Shown here piece by piece: positions 44,331 through 55,057 of a stretch of 64,000 nt of DNA. Numbering within the stretch: position 1 is the stretch's first letter; each line of letters starts with the position of its first letter. The notes under the pieces were generated by a model that worked only from the letters and a program-made list of their open reading frames with translations, ran no database searches and was not told the DNA's origin. Origin of the DNA: Ectobius pallidus (taxonomy: Eukaryota; Arthropoda; Insecta; Blattodea; Ectobiidae); NCBI GenBank assembly GCA_964059195.1, contig CAXKWD010000002.1, positions 155,696,422-155,760,421 on the forward strand, given 5' to 3'. The position numbers were made by a program, and so were the translations under genes.

Positions 44331-45165
44331 TTAGCAAGCATCTTTTCCATAACTTACCAGCAATAACGTAAACATCTTTAAATAGTTGATTCGTGGGCTC
44401 AATAATAATAATAATAATAATAACATAGGCCTATTAACTGACTACTTGTACTCATACTGCAAGATTGACCCGCTGGGGAAAAGTAATGAATCAAGCTTTT
44501 TTCTAACTTCGTAAATCCGCTCTACTTTTATTTACACATTTGTTGGATTATTTGTTATGTTTTCTGTTCATTTGTGTTAGTAATTTTTATGTCTAAATAG
44601 CATAGCAAATACCTTATTAGTTTAATATCTTATTACGCTTTTTACATATTATAATTTAACAACATAAAAGAGTACACCAGTGCGGCGAATTGCCGAGAGT
44701 TTAAGAGCATACTAGCGGGCTATAGTTAATGCAAGAAGATTTTATTTTTAATGAAAAAATCATGAAAAATGCTTTGAAATATTGTGCGATATTTGTAGAA
44801 TGCATTGCAAAACAATTTTTGCATATGTGTGCCTTTATTGGATGTTGAGATGCCAATTCTAAAGATCCTGCGCCCTATTTTTGTAGTGCTGCTTATGAAA
44901 TTTTCCGTGCCCTGCAATTCACAAACCATCCCTTAGTTTATATTATCTCTGTCGCATAATGTGTACACAGATCTACACTTTTGACCTATTTCACCTACAT
45001 AACTTACCCCATACAGTCAGGAGAAAATTAATATTAATATAATTTTTTTTTTATATATAGGGGTTTCCACAAGGCTGTGGTTTCCCTCAACCAAACAATG
45101 ACAATGTCAATAAGTAAACATTCGGCAATGATAACATAAATAAACACAATGTTTCGATCAAAGTC

Positions 45166-46505
45166 ACACTTAATTTATTTTATTTCTCCACAACTGTCTG
45201 TCTAATATGTCTTCAGCTTGTAGTCCTCTCTTGGCCATACTTTCTTTTACTCCATCCATCCAGGTTTCAGTTGGTCTTCCTTTCCTCCTTCTTCCATCAG
45301 GCTCCCAATTCATTACCACTCTTGGCAATCTTCCTTCCTTCATTCTCTTTATGTGTCCATACCAACGTAATGTTTTACTTTCAACTATCTCTATCACATC
45401 TTTCTCTACTTTCATTATTTCTCTTATTGTGCTATTCCTGATTCTATCTCTCCAGGATTTCCTTGCTGACCTTCTCCAATAATCCATTTCTGTACTACGT
45501 AATTTTGCTCTTTGTTTATTATTTAATGACCAAGTTTCTGCTCCATATAGCAAAATACTTTCTACTATTGATTTATAGATATTTACTTTTGTTTTTGCCA
45601 TAATATTACTGCTCTATAACACCGAATTTAGCATTCCTATTGTTTTCCTGCCTTGGCATATCCTTTTTTCTATTTCAAATTTGGAAGATCCATCCATCTG
45701 TACTATTGCTCCTAAGTACTTAAAACTTGGTTTTTTAATTATATTTCCCTCTATTTCTATATCATCATTGTTAGCTGTCATAATATTCTGTCTTCCTTAA
45801 ATTGATTTTTAATCCCCATTGCAATTTGCAATTTTCTGCACATATAATCAACATCGTCACTGTCTTGCGCTATAATGACCTGCTCATCGGCAAAGAGCAG
45901 GTTAGATATGAATAAATGTTCATCAACCTATAGTCCCATCTTGCCACATTTCTTATTCCATTCCCTCAAACTTATATCCAAAAATATTTTAAACAATGTA
46001 GGGGATAAGCAGCATCCTCGTAATAATCCTTTGCTCGTTTGAAACGTCTGTGATATCCTTGTTCCTATTTTTATTTGGCACATGTTATTCCTGTATATTT
46101 CTAGTATTAATCCTATTAATGCCTTATGTATACCTGCTATTTCTAATGCTTCCCATAATTTACTTCTGGGTACACTATCATACGCCTTTTCTTGATCTAT
46201 AAAGGCCATATCAATCCGCTTCTGTATTACGTAGCATTTCTCCAGTATTTGTTTTACTATGAATATGTGATCAATACAAGATCTGCCTGCTGTAAATCCA
46301 CATTGCACGTCTGTGTCCTTATACTCATTATTTAATCGTTGTTTCATCACTCTTCCAAAAATTTTCATAATTGAATTAGTCACACATATTCCTCTATAAT
46401 TCCCTTTATCCTTCCTATCTCCTTTCTTATGTATGGGCGTTAAGTAATCTAGTTTCATTTCATCCGGTATTTTTTCCCCTTTTAGGATTTTATTTATGAA
46501 TTTAA
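45166..46505 (-). mobile_element. RTE-like LINE, 5'-truncated
   Basis: Only the RT and C-terminus remain. The upstream limit is about 46505, next to a TAATA-type simple repeat. The 3' end coincides with the stop codon region near 45166. It lies inside the transposon 43618-47140 and is therefore the youngest layer there. Confidence 0.78.
45170..46505 (-). pseudogene. RTE-like reverse transcriptase, C-terminal two thirds
   Basis: The frame 46505-45928 has LDYLTPIHKKGDRKDKGNYR, domain A (MAFIDQEKAYDSVPRSKLW) and domain B (KGLLRGCCLSPTLFKIF). The YADD region (about 45900-45840) is damaged: the frame breaks after KKCGKMGL and the readable motif is FADEQ. The frame 45601-45170 is open with VNIYKSIVESILLYGAETW, WRRSARKSWRDRIRN, TLRWYGHIKRM and ends LDRQLWRNKIN. 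Loss of the catalytic pair and frame breaks make it inactive. Confidence 0.8.
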
Positions 46506-47576
46506 TATAATATAATATAATATAAATAATATTACTATTAATACAATACAGTATTAATACAAATTAATACTCTGTAATATTCTATACAATGTAATATTAA
46601 TATTAATTTATAAAAATATCCCTTAGCTGTTTTCCACCCTAATTATTTGTTGTTATTTCTACACATATATACGTTCTTTAAAAAAATCATCAAATTATAC
46701 TAACATACACTGTACCCTATTTTCTAGGCAACAAAATATTAGATCAAATCATCCCTTAGCTGTTTTATGCCTATATTATATAATTGTTCATTGCTTGTGA
46801 ACATCTTCCATTTTGGAAAGATGTGGAACAAAATGTTAAGGTTAAGCTTCTTGCAGTCTGAGAAATTACTGTTACACAAGGCCATGTTTATTTATGGAGA
46901 TGATATCTTCAAAGACGTGTAAAGCAGCCCGAAAATGGTCAAAATCTCTAACAATTTATTTTAGATAAGGTGATCATTTTGAAATAGATTAATGTATTAT
47001 TTTGTTTAAGAGTGTTTGCAATTTTTCCTATACCGCCCGTAGTAACCTTGCTTCTGCGAATCTCAAACAGAGTAACTGCTATCGAGCGGTGGAACCAGTG
47101 AACTACCTCAGTCATCACACTTTCTCCTCTATTCATTATGCCCTATGTGAACACTGCAAACAATATACTGTTGTCATAATAACTGAATTGCATTTCATTT
47201 TTTCAGTATAATATTTTCAGAAATTATATCAATTTTCAAGGGAAGGACAGGCTTGTTTGAATTTTAATTTTGACTGTGTTACTTCCCGGGCTTAACTGGG
47301 TATGTTTGTAAAATTTCGTACAAATTGGTCAAGAATTGTAGATTTTTTTTGTTATGTAAACATGTGATAGCAGAACTCTCAAACTGTGCCTCATTTCACA
47401 TTTCCGACTTTTTCCGATGGATTTCACAAAAATTTTCTTTCATACAAACCTTGTCCTAACAATTATGAACAAACAAACAAAAAAAAAACAAAAACAAAAA
47501 CAAAAGAAAACAGCCAAATCGGTCGAGCCATTCATGCTGTGACAAACATGTGGCAATTGATTATTATTTATATAGA

Positions 47577-48627
47577 CTAGCTTAAAAGGTCCAGCGTCAC
47601 CCAGGTTTTTATTTTGTAATTTGAAATTAACTTATGAAGGACTTTCATTTTCAAACTCTAGGGCCTTGTATAATATGTACATAGAACTTGAAATGAGGAA
47701 GAACGACTTATCACACTCAAATCATTCCCTCAGAAAATGCTAGATATAGCTTTTTATGGCTCATAGAGGATGTCGAATGTTGCATTCCGTTGCTTCTGCA
47801 CACCATGCCCGGGAGGGGTTGAGATAAGAAGAAATATAAATTCTGATTACAAAAAATTGTATTGTCTTTATGGAAAATTTTATTTCTCACTCTCTAAAAA
47901 CTAAACTCTGTGGCGCTACATCCCTGGAGGAATTTGGCCTACCACCCAACTACAGCATCATCTACCACAGGCAGATATGTTACCATACAACTGTTTCAGA
48001 GCTGAAAATAACAAAAACTTCAATATCACTCTCATACTCTCCTCCCCCAAAACCTGGGACATAATATACTGAGGACATAGGACTGAAAATGTTCCATCCT
48101 AATTTGTCTTCTTTTACATGTTTAGGGTCTATGATAAACATCCCTACACAAAGCCTACAGCTATGAGTGACATATCAGTGGATTGGATTTTTTACCAACT
48201 TCTGATATAGCATACTCACTGGCACCCACTTAAGCTGTCTCTGCAATATGACAGCTTATTCTACATCAAAATACGAAGTGAGAAAATGATATTTTCCATG
48301 TCGAGGGCAGAGAGTTATGTGACTGCTTTTAATTTTGACCGTGTTACTTGCTGGGCTTAACTGGATATGTTTGCAAAATTTCGTGCAAATTGGTAAAGAA
48401 ATATTGATTTTTTTTTTTAATGTAAACATGTGACAGCAGATCTTTCAAACTGTGCCTCATTTCACATTTCCGACTTTTTCCGTGGATTTTACAAAAATTT
48501 TCTTTCATACAAACTTTGTCCTGACAATTACAAACACATACAACAACAAAAAATCAATCAAATCGGTCGAGCCATTCTCAAGTGATGCTGCGACATACAT
48601 ATGGCAATTGATTTTTATTTATATAGA
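47577..48627 (-). mobile_element. Non-autonomous Helitron copy 2, tandem to copy 1
   Basis: In element sense it starts TCTATATAAATAAAAATC at 48627 and ends CTAG at 47577, preceded by the motif TTTTAAG and a GC-richer hairpin. It is 1,051 bp. Its CTAG directly abuts the TC of copy 1. The flank on the other side is T, consistent with A|T insertion. It contains an 83-bp SINE fragment absent from copy 1. Confidence 0.85.
47893..47975 (-). mobile_element. SINE family 1 fragment inserted in Helitron copy 2
   Basis: ACTAAACTCTGTGGCGCTAC through ACCACAGGCAGAT interrupts the Helitron between CTCACTC and ATGTTACC. Copy 1 has CTCACTCCCATGTTACC at 43174-43190, without insertion. Confidence 0.78.
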
Positions 48628-49555
48628 TCTATAATCTATAAACAAAATTCAGATGGCATTGACCAGTCACACCAACTTTAATTTGGATATAAGCATATAT
48701 TTGGTCATAAAACAACAAATTTATGCCAACATGTTTTTTTATGATATTCAGAAATTTACCTGGGTTTTTCGCAATACACAGTAGCCTATTCATCAAATAA
48801 CAACAAATATAAACCAACAACTTTCCACATCTTGATTCACAAGAGAAACATTGCTTACCATAGATACACTATCTTTTAAATGCAATAATATATTCCTTTT
48901 CATTGTCTACTGCTGCCGTGAAGTTGCTAGCAGCCACACCAATTCAATGTTTCTGGCTTTGATTGAAATTTTCTTGGGATTATCATTCATACTTTGACAA
49001 GCTTTTCATAAATACAAGTCCATACTCATATATAATGCATCTGTACTGCATTTCGTATTGGTACATCGGCCTACCATTGTACCTACCATTATTGTTCTTT
49101 GATTCTGGTGGTTGTGAGAATATGACATTAACAAATGGCTTACTACCTTTCATTATAATTAATTATAAGGTATTTTTGTTTCATTTCATATAATTTAGAG
49201 AGATTATACTTAAAGTCCTATGCACCACGTATGCAAAAACTTGATCGGACTCATCCAGTATTTTGGCCTCAGCTTAGACCTTGGTCGCTATACTAGATTC
49301 ATTCTCTAAAGTGTTATCTTGCATACTTGATACCGGTACATAAATTGCTATTATTTGATTGTGACTATAAAAATGTAATTGTATCCACTCATTTGAGTTG
49401 TTAAAAACTTATTTATCTACTGTTTTTCAATTGTCTCAATAAAGATTTTAACCATGCTAAGTCTGCATAATATGTATATGACTTGCACATACTCTCACTT
49501 GAAGAGGGTCTTCAGATGGAGGAACTTTAAAATTTTGGCATTTTCTTTAAGAGAT
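48628..49555. other. No recognised feature
   Basis: Intronic sequence. ACTACCTTTCATTATAATTA at 49140 also occurs at 42843 beside the Helitron, the only shared motif I noticed. Confidence 0.35.
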
Positions 49556-49870
49556 TCATTGAGTAACTAAGTAACTCCAGAGCATTGAAACCTTACATTT
49601 ATTTGATTTCCCTGCAAAATATGACTGCAAGATTTCTTCTGAAATATCTTTAATCTTTTTACTGTTCCTCCACTTGAAAAACACTCGGTATTCTCTTTTA
49701 TATAACATCTTCGATTTATCAGGAAATAAATTATCCTTAATGGATCTAGCTGCTTCAATTACAACTTTCGGAAAGAAATTATCTTTTTCTGAATCAGATA
49801 TTTTGTGAGAAAACTCAACTGAGAATGTGAATTTGCTTATCGAACAAACTTGTTTTGGAAGGGTCCTCAT
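49556..49870 (-). pseudogene. Crypton-like tyrosine recombinase, N-terminal fragment
   Basis: A 104-codon minus-strand frame with FFPKVVIEAARSIKDNLFPD, KREYRVFFKWRNSKKIKDIS and EEILQSYFAGKSNK. This matches, from memory, the SAM-like N-terminal domain of insect Crypton-type recombinases, which reads as '..LLPxKSxxxYxxxYxxFxxW..'. The frame stops soon after CKVSMLWSY, before the catalytic R...HxxR...Y domain, of which I see nothing. It is a truncated copy or one exon-like fragment. The assignment is moderate. Confidence 0.5.
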
Positions 49871-50759
49871 GGCATCGAATTTTGTATTGATTCAGTACTT
49901 TTGTTGTCAATCCTAATCACCACTAACCAATTATAAACATTTCTAATAATTCATAAACATTTTATTTCATTATTTAGAAGTACTAATTAAAATTCTATTG
50001 CATAAATCAAATCAAATTATATATTATACCCAATGATAATTATTTTTTATCCACTTATCAGTAGTTTTATGTGAGACAAATTTGAGATGTTAAACTATCG
50101 ACTCTTGATAAAAATTAATTTCATCATCTTGTTTAATAAATAACTATTGTTCCAAAAGTTATCTAATGTAGCCCTAGGCAATGAATACAATTTATTATAT
50201 GGGATGATTTTTAGACACATTGTTGCTTCAGTTACCAATTTTTTGATATGGCATGTTTCAATGATATTAGTTCTTATTTTTAACTTATTGTCTACTATTG
50301 AAACAGTTCTATTTATTATTGTATTTAATACGATTGTACCAAAAATCTGAATTTAACCTTTTTAATCCTTTTGCTATCAGTTTTGCTTGAGAGCTCCATG
50401 AATTTCTTTCACTTAGTGCATTATGTACAATTTAAATTCAGTTTATTTTTATGAAAGCTGCCATCTCTTGGTAGAAAGTAAAACTACAAACATTTAGATT
50501 TCAAGACTCATTGGGGCTTGGAGAAAAATTTAAATTTTACATAATGCAATATGTAAAAGAAATTCATGTAGCTCAAAGCAACAGTGGTAGCAAAGGGGTT
50601 AAAAAAATTCCCTTACTTCTTATTCTTTATTTTGTTTGTTATTTGAAGTGTGTTTCAACAAATTCCAAGTACAGTGATAATGTTTAATAACATTGTTTAC
50701 AATGGAATCTCAATAACAAGAGTGAAGGATACAAAAATAGTTATTCACAGCCTGCATTT
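49871..50759. other. No recognised feature
   Basis: AT-rich intronic sequence with no coding similarity. Confidence 0.35.
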
Positions 50760-51002
50760 TTTATTAGATTAGATTAGATTAGATTTTTATTAGTCCATTA
50801 GAACATATTCATGTTATGAGACATATCAAAACAGTTACAATAAAAGTATAACAATAACAACAATTACAGATAGTTACATACAAAGTTTACAAATTGTTAC
50901 TACAGCAGTTACATGTTGTAAGTTGTAAGAAATCAAGGTGTTGAGTTATTCTGTGTTTTAATTATAATAGCAATAGTATACTAAAATCTGAAAGGTAATA
51001 AC
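50760..51002 (-). mobile_element. CR1-like LINE 3' UTR fragment with (TCTAA)n tail
   Basis: Pentamer repeats (ATTAGATTAGATTAG) at 50763-50786 are followed by TTTTTATTAGTCCATTAGAAC and CATGTTATGAGACAT. This resembles the 3' ends of the CR1 copies at 29690 and 36650. It is interrupted by the hAT at 51003; the remainder continues from 53399. Confidence 0.6.
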
Positions 51003-53390
51003 TAGGGCCCGGATGTATATGACCTAAACATGTTAGAAATATGCAAGCCTTTATGACCTAAAAAATGGCGAAATATGACTAATAATATGACCTAGAGACA
51101 ATTTTTTTTTTCAAAATCTTGTCGGTTTTTTCAATTAAAATTTTATGAGAACACATTAATAAATAATAATATTAATCTTTATTAATAAATTTTTGAATTT
51201 ATTTAAACAAACAACAAGACACACTCGACACTACACAAAATGAAAGAAATGTTTCATTATGATGGACGGTCACAAAGAGTTGCAATAACATATCACATGC
51301 ATTTTAAAGTTTTCAAATAAAAACAATCTTCTATTTTCACTCAGCATTGACTTATATCGGGAGAAAGACCGCTCAACATCGCAGGATGTTATTGGGGCAT
51401 ATTTGAAATAAGTCAAATCATTACTGTTGAATTCAGGCTCACCTTCGTGGAATGTCACTGGCTTACCACTTAGAATGTCGCCAATCTTGCAAAGTGTAGA
51501 GTACCCTTTGTTCCGACCTAGCACACGCTGTAGTTTTGCTTTAACACATTCACCAACTTTACCACGTGCAGCCGTTAACTCACTTTCCACATTTGTCACA
51601 AGGTGAAAAGCATCACAGAGTTTAACACCAGTTTCTTCTAATTGTGTGATTGTTGTTGATAATATACTGAAATTTGACTTAATATAAGCGAGGTCCCCGG
51701 TCAGTGTAGAATTTGAAAATAGCGTCTTTGGAGTTTTGATGGAGGAAGCTTTGCCTTCGTTGAACTCATTGACAACATCTTCGATAACATTGTAGTTGGT
51801 ACAGTAGTAGTTTGCAGCATTAAGCCACGTTTCCCAACGTGTGAGGATGAGCTGGGGAGGCAAAGGAACAGAAAGGCAATTTCCTTGAATTTCTGCACTC
51901 GAAGTGGAGCTTTGATGAAGATCTTTTTTACTGTTGCAATTAACTTGTCCACATCAGGATAATTTCCCCGAATTTCTTCTGCAACCCTATGCAGTGCATG
52001 TGCAATGCATGTTACATGTATCATTTTAGGATAGAGAAGCTGCAGACCTTTGCCAGCTTTCACCATGTAGGGAGCTGCATCAGTTACTAGAAGAAGAACA
52101 TTTTCTCTCTTCACTCCCTCAGGCCACAACAGATTCAATGCGTTGTCGAAGGTAACAGCAATAGTTGAGTGGTTAGTCCTCTCCAATGCTTCACAAGAAA
52201 TGAGAAATTTTTCACCTGGTCGGTCTTCCCTTAAAACACCAACAACAACGTTTGCTACGTACCTTCCTTCAGCGTCACTGGTTTCATCCATAGAGACCCA
52301 GATCTTGTTATCAGCAACGCAAGATCATATCCTATTTAAAACATCTTCGTAACAAGTAGTCACGTAGTTCTTGTGAAGTGTTGTTGCATTAGGAATGTGC
52401 TGATTAGTGTATTTCTGCAGAAAATTGCTGAAGTGCTGATTATTAACTTTCTCCAGCGGTATATTAGCAGACATCATCATTGTACATAAATCCTTGTTAA
52501 AATCAGACATTTTGCTTGTGGTGGACGATGACGAAATCTTCTCAAACATGAGCTGTTGGCGGTTCTCTGATGCAACATTTCGAGTCAAATTGTTTTTGTG
52601 TTTTCCCGTACTGCAGTGCTGTTGCACATTAAATCACTTTTTAGATTCTACCTTAACTTCGCACAGCTTACAGAACAGAATTGTGCCATCTGTACTGAAA
52701 TGCTTATCTCCAAACTCCCGTACAAATGCTCTCAGTTTTTCACTTATCGGACCCTTAGTTTTAGGCATGATAAACCAAGAATATTGAGATTGCGATGAAG
52801 CACACCATGCAGCGAAATCTTTTCAATAACTGAGGGATGGTTGTTCCTTCCTATCACCCCTTCCCCTTGGCACCCCCAAGAAGAACTTCTACCTGCTCAA
52901 GTTATTTACAGAAGCAGTAACATCAGACATTTACAGACCTTGCTTTGAAAACTGACAATAGCCATTCTAATATCTCCGTTCGCTTTCTTTGCATCTGTCC
53001 CTTTTTACGCATCTCTCTCTTTCTCCTAATTCTCAGAAATATACGTAGGCCAACGTATATTTTGTGAAAGTATTTTTAGAAAGAAAATACTGAGAAGTTA
53101 CAAGCAACAATTCAGGGGTGTTCAAATCCCATCTCTGAGACGGCTGTAAGCAAATGAATGAAAATGGAATAAAAAAAACAAAAGCTTGGGAAAAAATGAA
53201 AAATGATTGAAAATATGACCATAATATGAAAAATGACAAAAAATACTGAAAAAGCTAAAATATGACATTATATGACCAATGAAAATTGCATAATTCTAAT
53301 CACATTAGATGATATCATGTTTAAATTATATTTGCTATGGTAACATCACAAAGGAAAAAAATATGACATCTCATAAACATCCGGGCCCTA
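51003..53390 (-). mobile_element. hAT transposon with 8-bp TSD, nearly complete
   Basis: The ends TAGGGCCCGGATGT are mirrored exactly (51003 and 53390). GTAATAAC flanks both sides (50995-51002, 53391-53398). Length is 2,388 bp. It encodes a hAT transposase with BED finger on the minus strand. It inserted into a CR1 3' UTR within the myosin intron. Confidence 0.92.
51270..52768 (-). pseudogene. hAT transposase with BED zinc finger, two lesions
   Basis: It starts MPKTKGPISEKLRAFVREFG at 52768. The BED finger has CKLC and HCSTGKHK. A stop (TGA at 52634-52636) lies between them, where CGA would be expected, consistent with CpG decay. The core continues through FSNFLQKYTNQHIPNATTLH, WVSMDETSDAEGRYVANVVV (first catalytic aspartate region) and LLLVTDAAPYMVKAG (second). 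Then come VTCIAHALHRVAEEIR and, after a frame change near 51850, PPQLILTRWETWLNAANYYC. The C-terminal dimerisation block is FKYAPITSCDVERSFSRYKS with the catalytic glutamate region in VERSFS. About 500 codons, close to full length for the family. Only two lesions were found, so the copy died recently. Confidence 0.88.
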
Positions 53391-53446
53391 GTAATAACAA
53401 TATTATCATCAAAATCATTATGCTAATAAAACAATGCAACAATATA

Positions 53447-53859
53447 CACCTTTTCAACCTCAATTTCGGAAAAAGTAATTTCAATTTCGGATAAAGTAAT
53501 GTCAATTTCGGAAAAAGTAATTACAATTTCGGAAAAGGTAATTTCAATTTCGGAAAAAGTAACTTCAATTTCGGAAAAACGAGGGCTATTTTTTAAACCT
53601 CCGATGAGATATAAAATGAAAATTGCAGTGAAAATCAAAACTATTTTATTTGGAACATATAGGTACACCTTCTAGCTACTTCTCTACATAATCTCGCTCC
53701 GATTGAGTAATTTGTCGTAGCGTGGTATCAACTTTACTATACCCTCGTATTTCCGAAATTGATGTTACTTTTTCCGAAATTGAATTTACTTTTTCCGAAA
53801 TAGAAATTACTTTTTCCGAATTAGAAATTACTTTTTCCGAAATTGAGGTTGAAAAGGTG
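53447..53859. mobile_element. MITE with ends made of 21-bp subrepeats, TA flanks, mariner core
   Basis: The left arm has six units of CAATTTCGGAAAAAGTAATT with exact 21-bp period (53461, 53482, 53503, 53524, 53545, 53566). The right arm has five inverted units at 21-bp period (53753, 53774, 53795, 53816, 53837). The outer end CACCTTTTCAACCTC is mirrored at the other end, with TA outside both (53445-53446, 53860-53861). The middle, 53580-53747, begins CGAGGGCTATTTTTTAAACC, ends CCCTCG, and encodes on the minus strand KLIPRYDKLLNRSE, a mariner transposase C-terminus. Confidence 0.8.
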
Positions 53860-53861
53860 TA

Positions 53862-54227
53862 GATTGATTATGATTGACAACGAAATACTAAGATTAAATT
53901 TATGGATATAGAAATGGATACATTTTCCAAATACTTCTTCAGTTCCAATGGAAAATTATTTTGCACCATCATGTAACGTTCAGTTCAAACTCACGACATA
54001 TGATGAGTTTAATTTAATTGCCTTTATTTTCCTAGGGTAGCAAACTCTAGAGGATGTTCTTGCAGTTGAGATGATTTTGAGCGGTACTAGTAAAGTATAT
54101 TCATTCCTAGTTATCATGTACTGCCACTGATTAATTCTAAATAGAATTGTTATGTTATGAAATCAGAAAGAATTTCCTTTTTCAAACAGATACTTTAGAA
54201 AATGTTATCCTTTTTTTTTTTTTACAG
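53862..54227. other. End of intron C-D
   Basis: No repeat recognised. It ends in a long T tract and TTTACAG (54221-54227), a strong acceptor for exon D. Confidence 0.7.
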
Positions 54228-54412
54228 GTATCAACATTGTCAAGAGAACAGTCTGTAGATGTTAGAGATGCATTTGTAAAGGGAATATATGGACGATTAT
54301 TTGTATTAATTGTTAATAAGATTAACAATGCAATATACAGGCCAAAAGGAAGTGCAAGGAGTGCAATTGGAGTTCTTGACATTTTTGGATTTGAGAACTT
54401 CCATACTAACAG
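54228..54412 (+). CDS. ck: Myosin VII heavy chain, motor-domain exon D (switch II)
   Basis: A 185-base exon: [60 protein letters not shown] plus N and two bases of a serine codon. It carries switch II (DIFGFE), which couples ATP hydrolysis to the lever arm. The joint with exon C (GETV|VSTLS) is as in Drosophila ck. Donor: AACAG|GTATTT at 54413, phase 2. The next exon (expected to begin with FEQ-like sequence) was not found before 64000, so the downstream intron exceeds 9.5 kb. The exon is undamaged. Confidence 0.95.
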
Positions 54413-55057
54413 GTATTTACTCCTATCCATAGATCCCACCAGTAAAAAGTAACATATTTCTTTGAATAAACCTCCAATTGAATAAGCTATGCAATCCAAT
54501 GTTGAAACTGGAGTAAAATTTATTAGGCCTAATAACAAATTTTTTAAAAGCTCTTCTTTCAAAGAGCCAGAATTTTTCCATCTTACTTAATTTAGCTTAC
54601 TAATACAAGGAAGAAATGAATTGAAGACTTCACTTAAATAACAATGTAACCAATTTGTAAGGATATGATCCCAAATTTTCTATTCATGCAATTTTTAACA
54701 GGTCATGGTAAATTTGCACATTATTTACATGGAATTCAAATTCAAAATTATGATGCTTGTAAATGTGGAAAGGGCAGCCAAACAGTGCAACATGTTGCTG
54801 AGCAGAATAAAAAATAACTATTCAATCACATTTACAATTGTTGAAACATGCAGCCCATTTCTGCTAGATATATCTCACATGTGTTTCCTATTCGTGTCAC
54901 TATGTGTCACTATAATTAATAAATGTCCATGTATTTTTTATTTGCTTTAATGAAGGTTTTATTTATGTATATAAGTATAATATATCTTTACACAGATCTT
55001 GAATGTGAAATTGTGGCAGAAAGCTTAAAATGTATATATATATATATATATATATAT
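54413..55057. other. Intron sequence after exon D, with TA microsatellite
   Basis: No coding similarity. A (TA)n run at about 55032-55059 borders the palindrome; another lies at 55491-55511 on its far side. Confidence 0.5.

Larger units (their letters stand above)
43618..47140. mobile_element. DNA transposon with 8-bp TSD (hAT- or P-like ends), non-coding, with nested LINE
   Basis: The ends CATAATGAATAGAGG(G/-)AGAAAG are mirrored over about 33 bp. CCCTATGT flanks both sides (43610-43617, 47141-47148) as an 8-bp duplication. The Helitron copy at 13151-13572 preserves the unoccupied site. An 8-bp TSD fits hAT or P; the CATAATGAA start is reminiscent of P-element ends (CATGATGAA), but no transposase is present. 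The interior has a diverged tandem repeat (43932-44330), an RTE-like LINE (45166-46505) and AT-rich DNA. Confidence 0.78.
42863..47576 (-). mobile_element. Non-autonomous Helitron copy 1, enlarged by nested insertions
   Basis: In element sense (minus strand) it starts TCTATATAAAT at 47576 and ends CTAG at 42863, with the CCAGG..-type hairpin remnant just before CTAG and A before CTAG on the plus strand. Its 3' terminal 750 bases match copy 2 (47577-48340), and its 5' terminal 320 bases match 48300-48627. Between them lies the 3.5-kb transposon 43618-47140. No Rep/helicase coding is present. Confidence 0.8.

Noticed and set aside
53461..53857. Regular short repeats that resemble a CRISPR array
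   Set aside because: The 21-bp units are directly adjacent without spacers, are inverted in the second half, and this is an animal genome.
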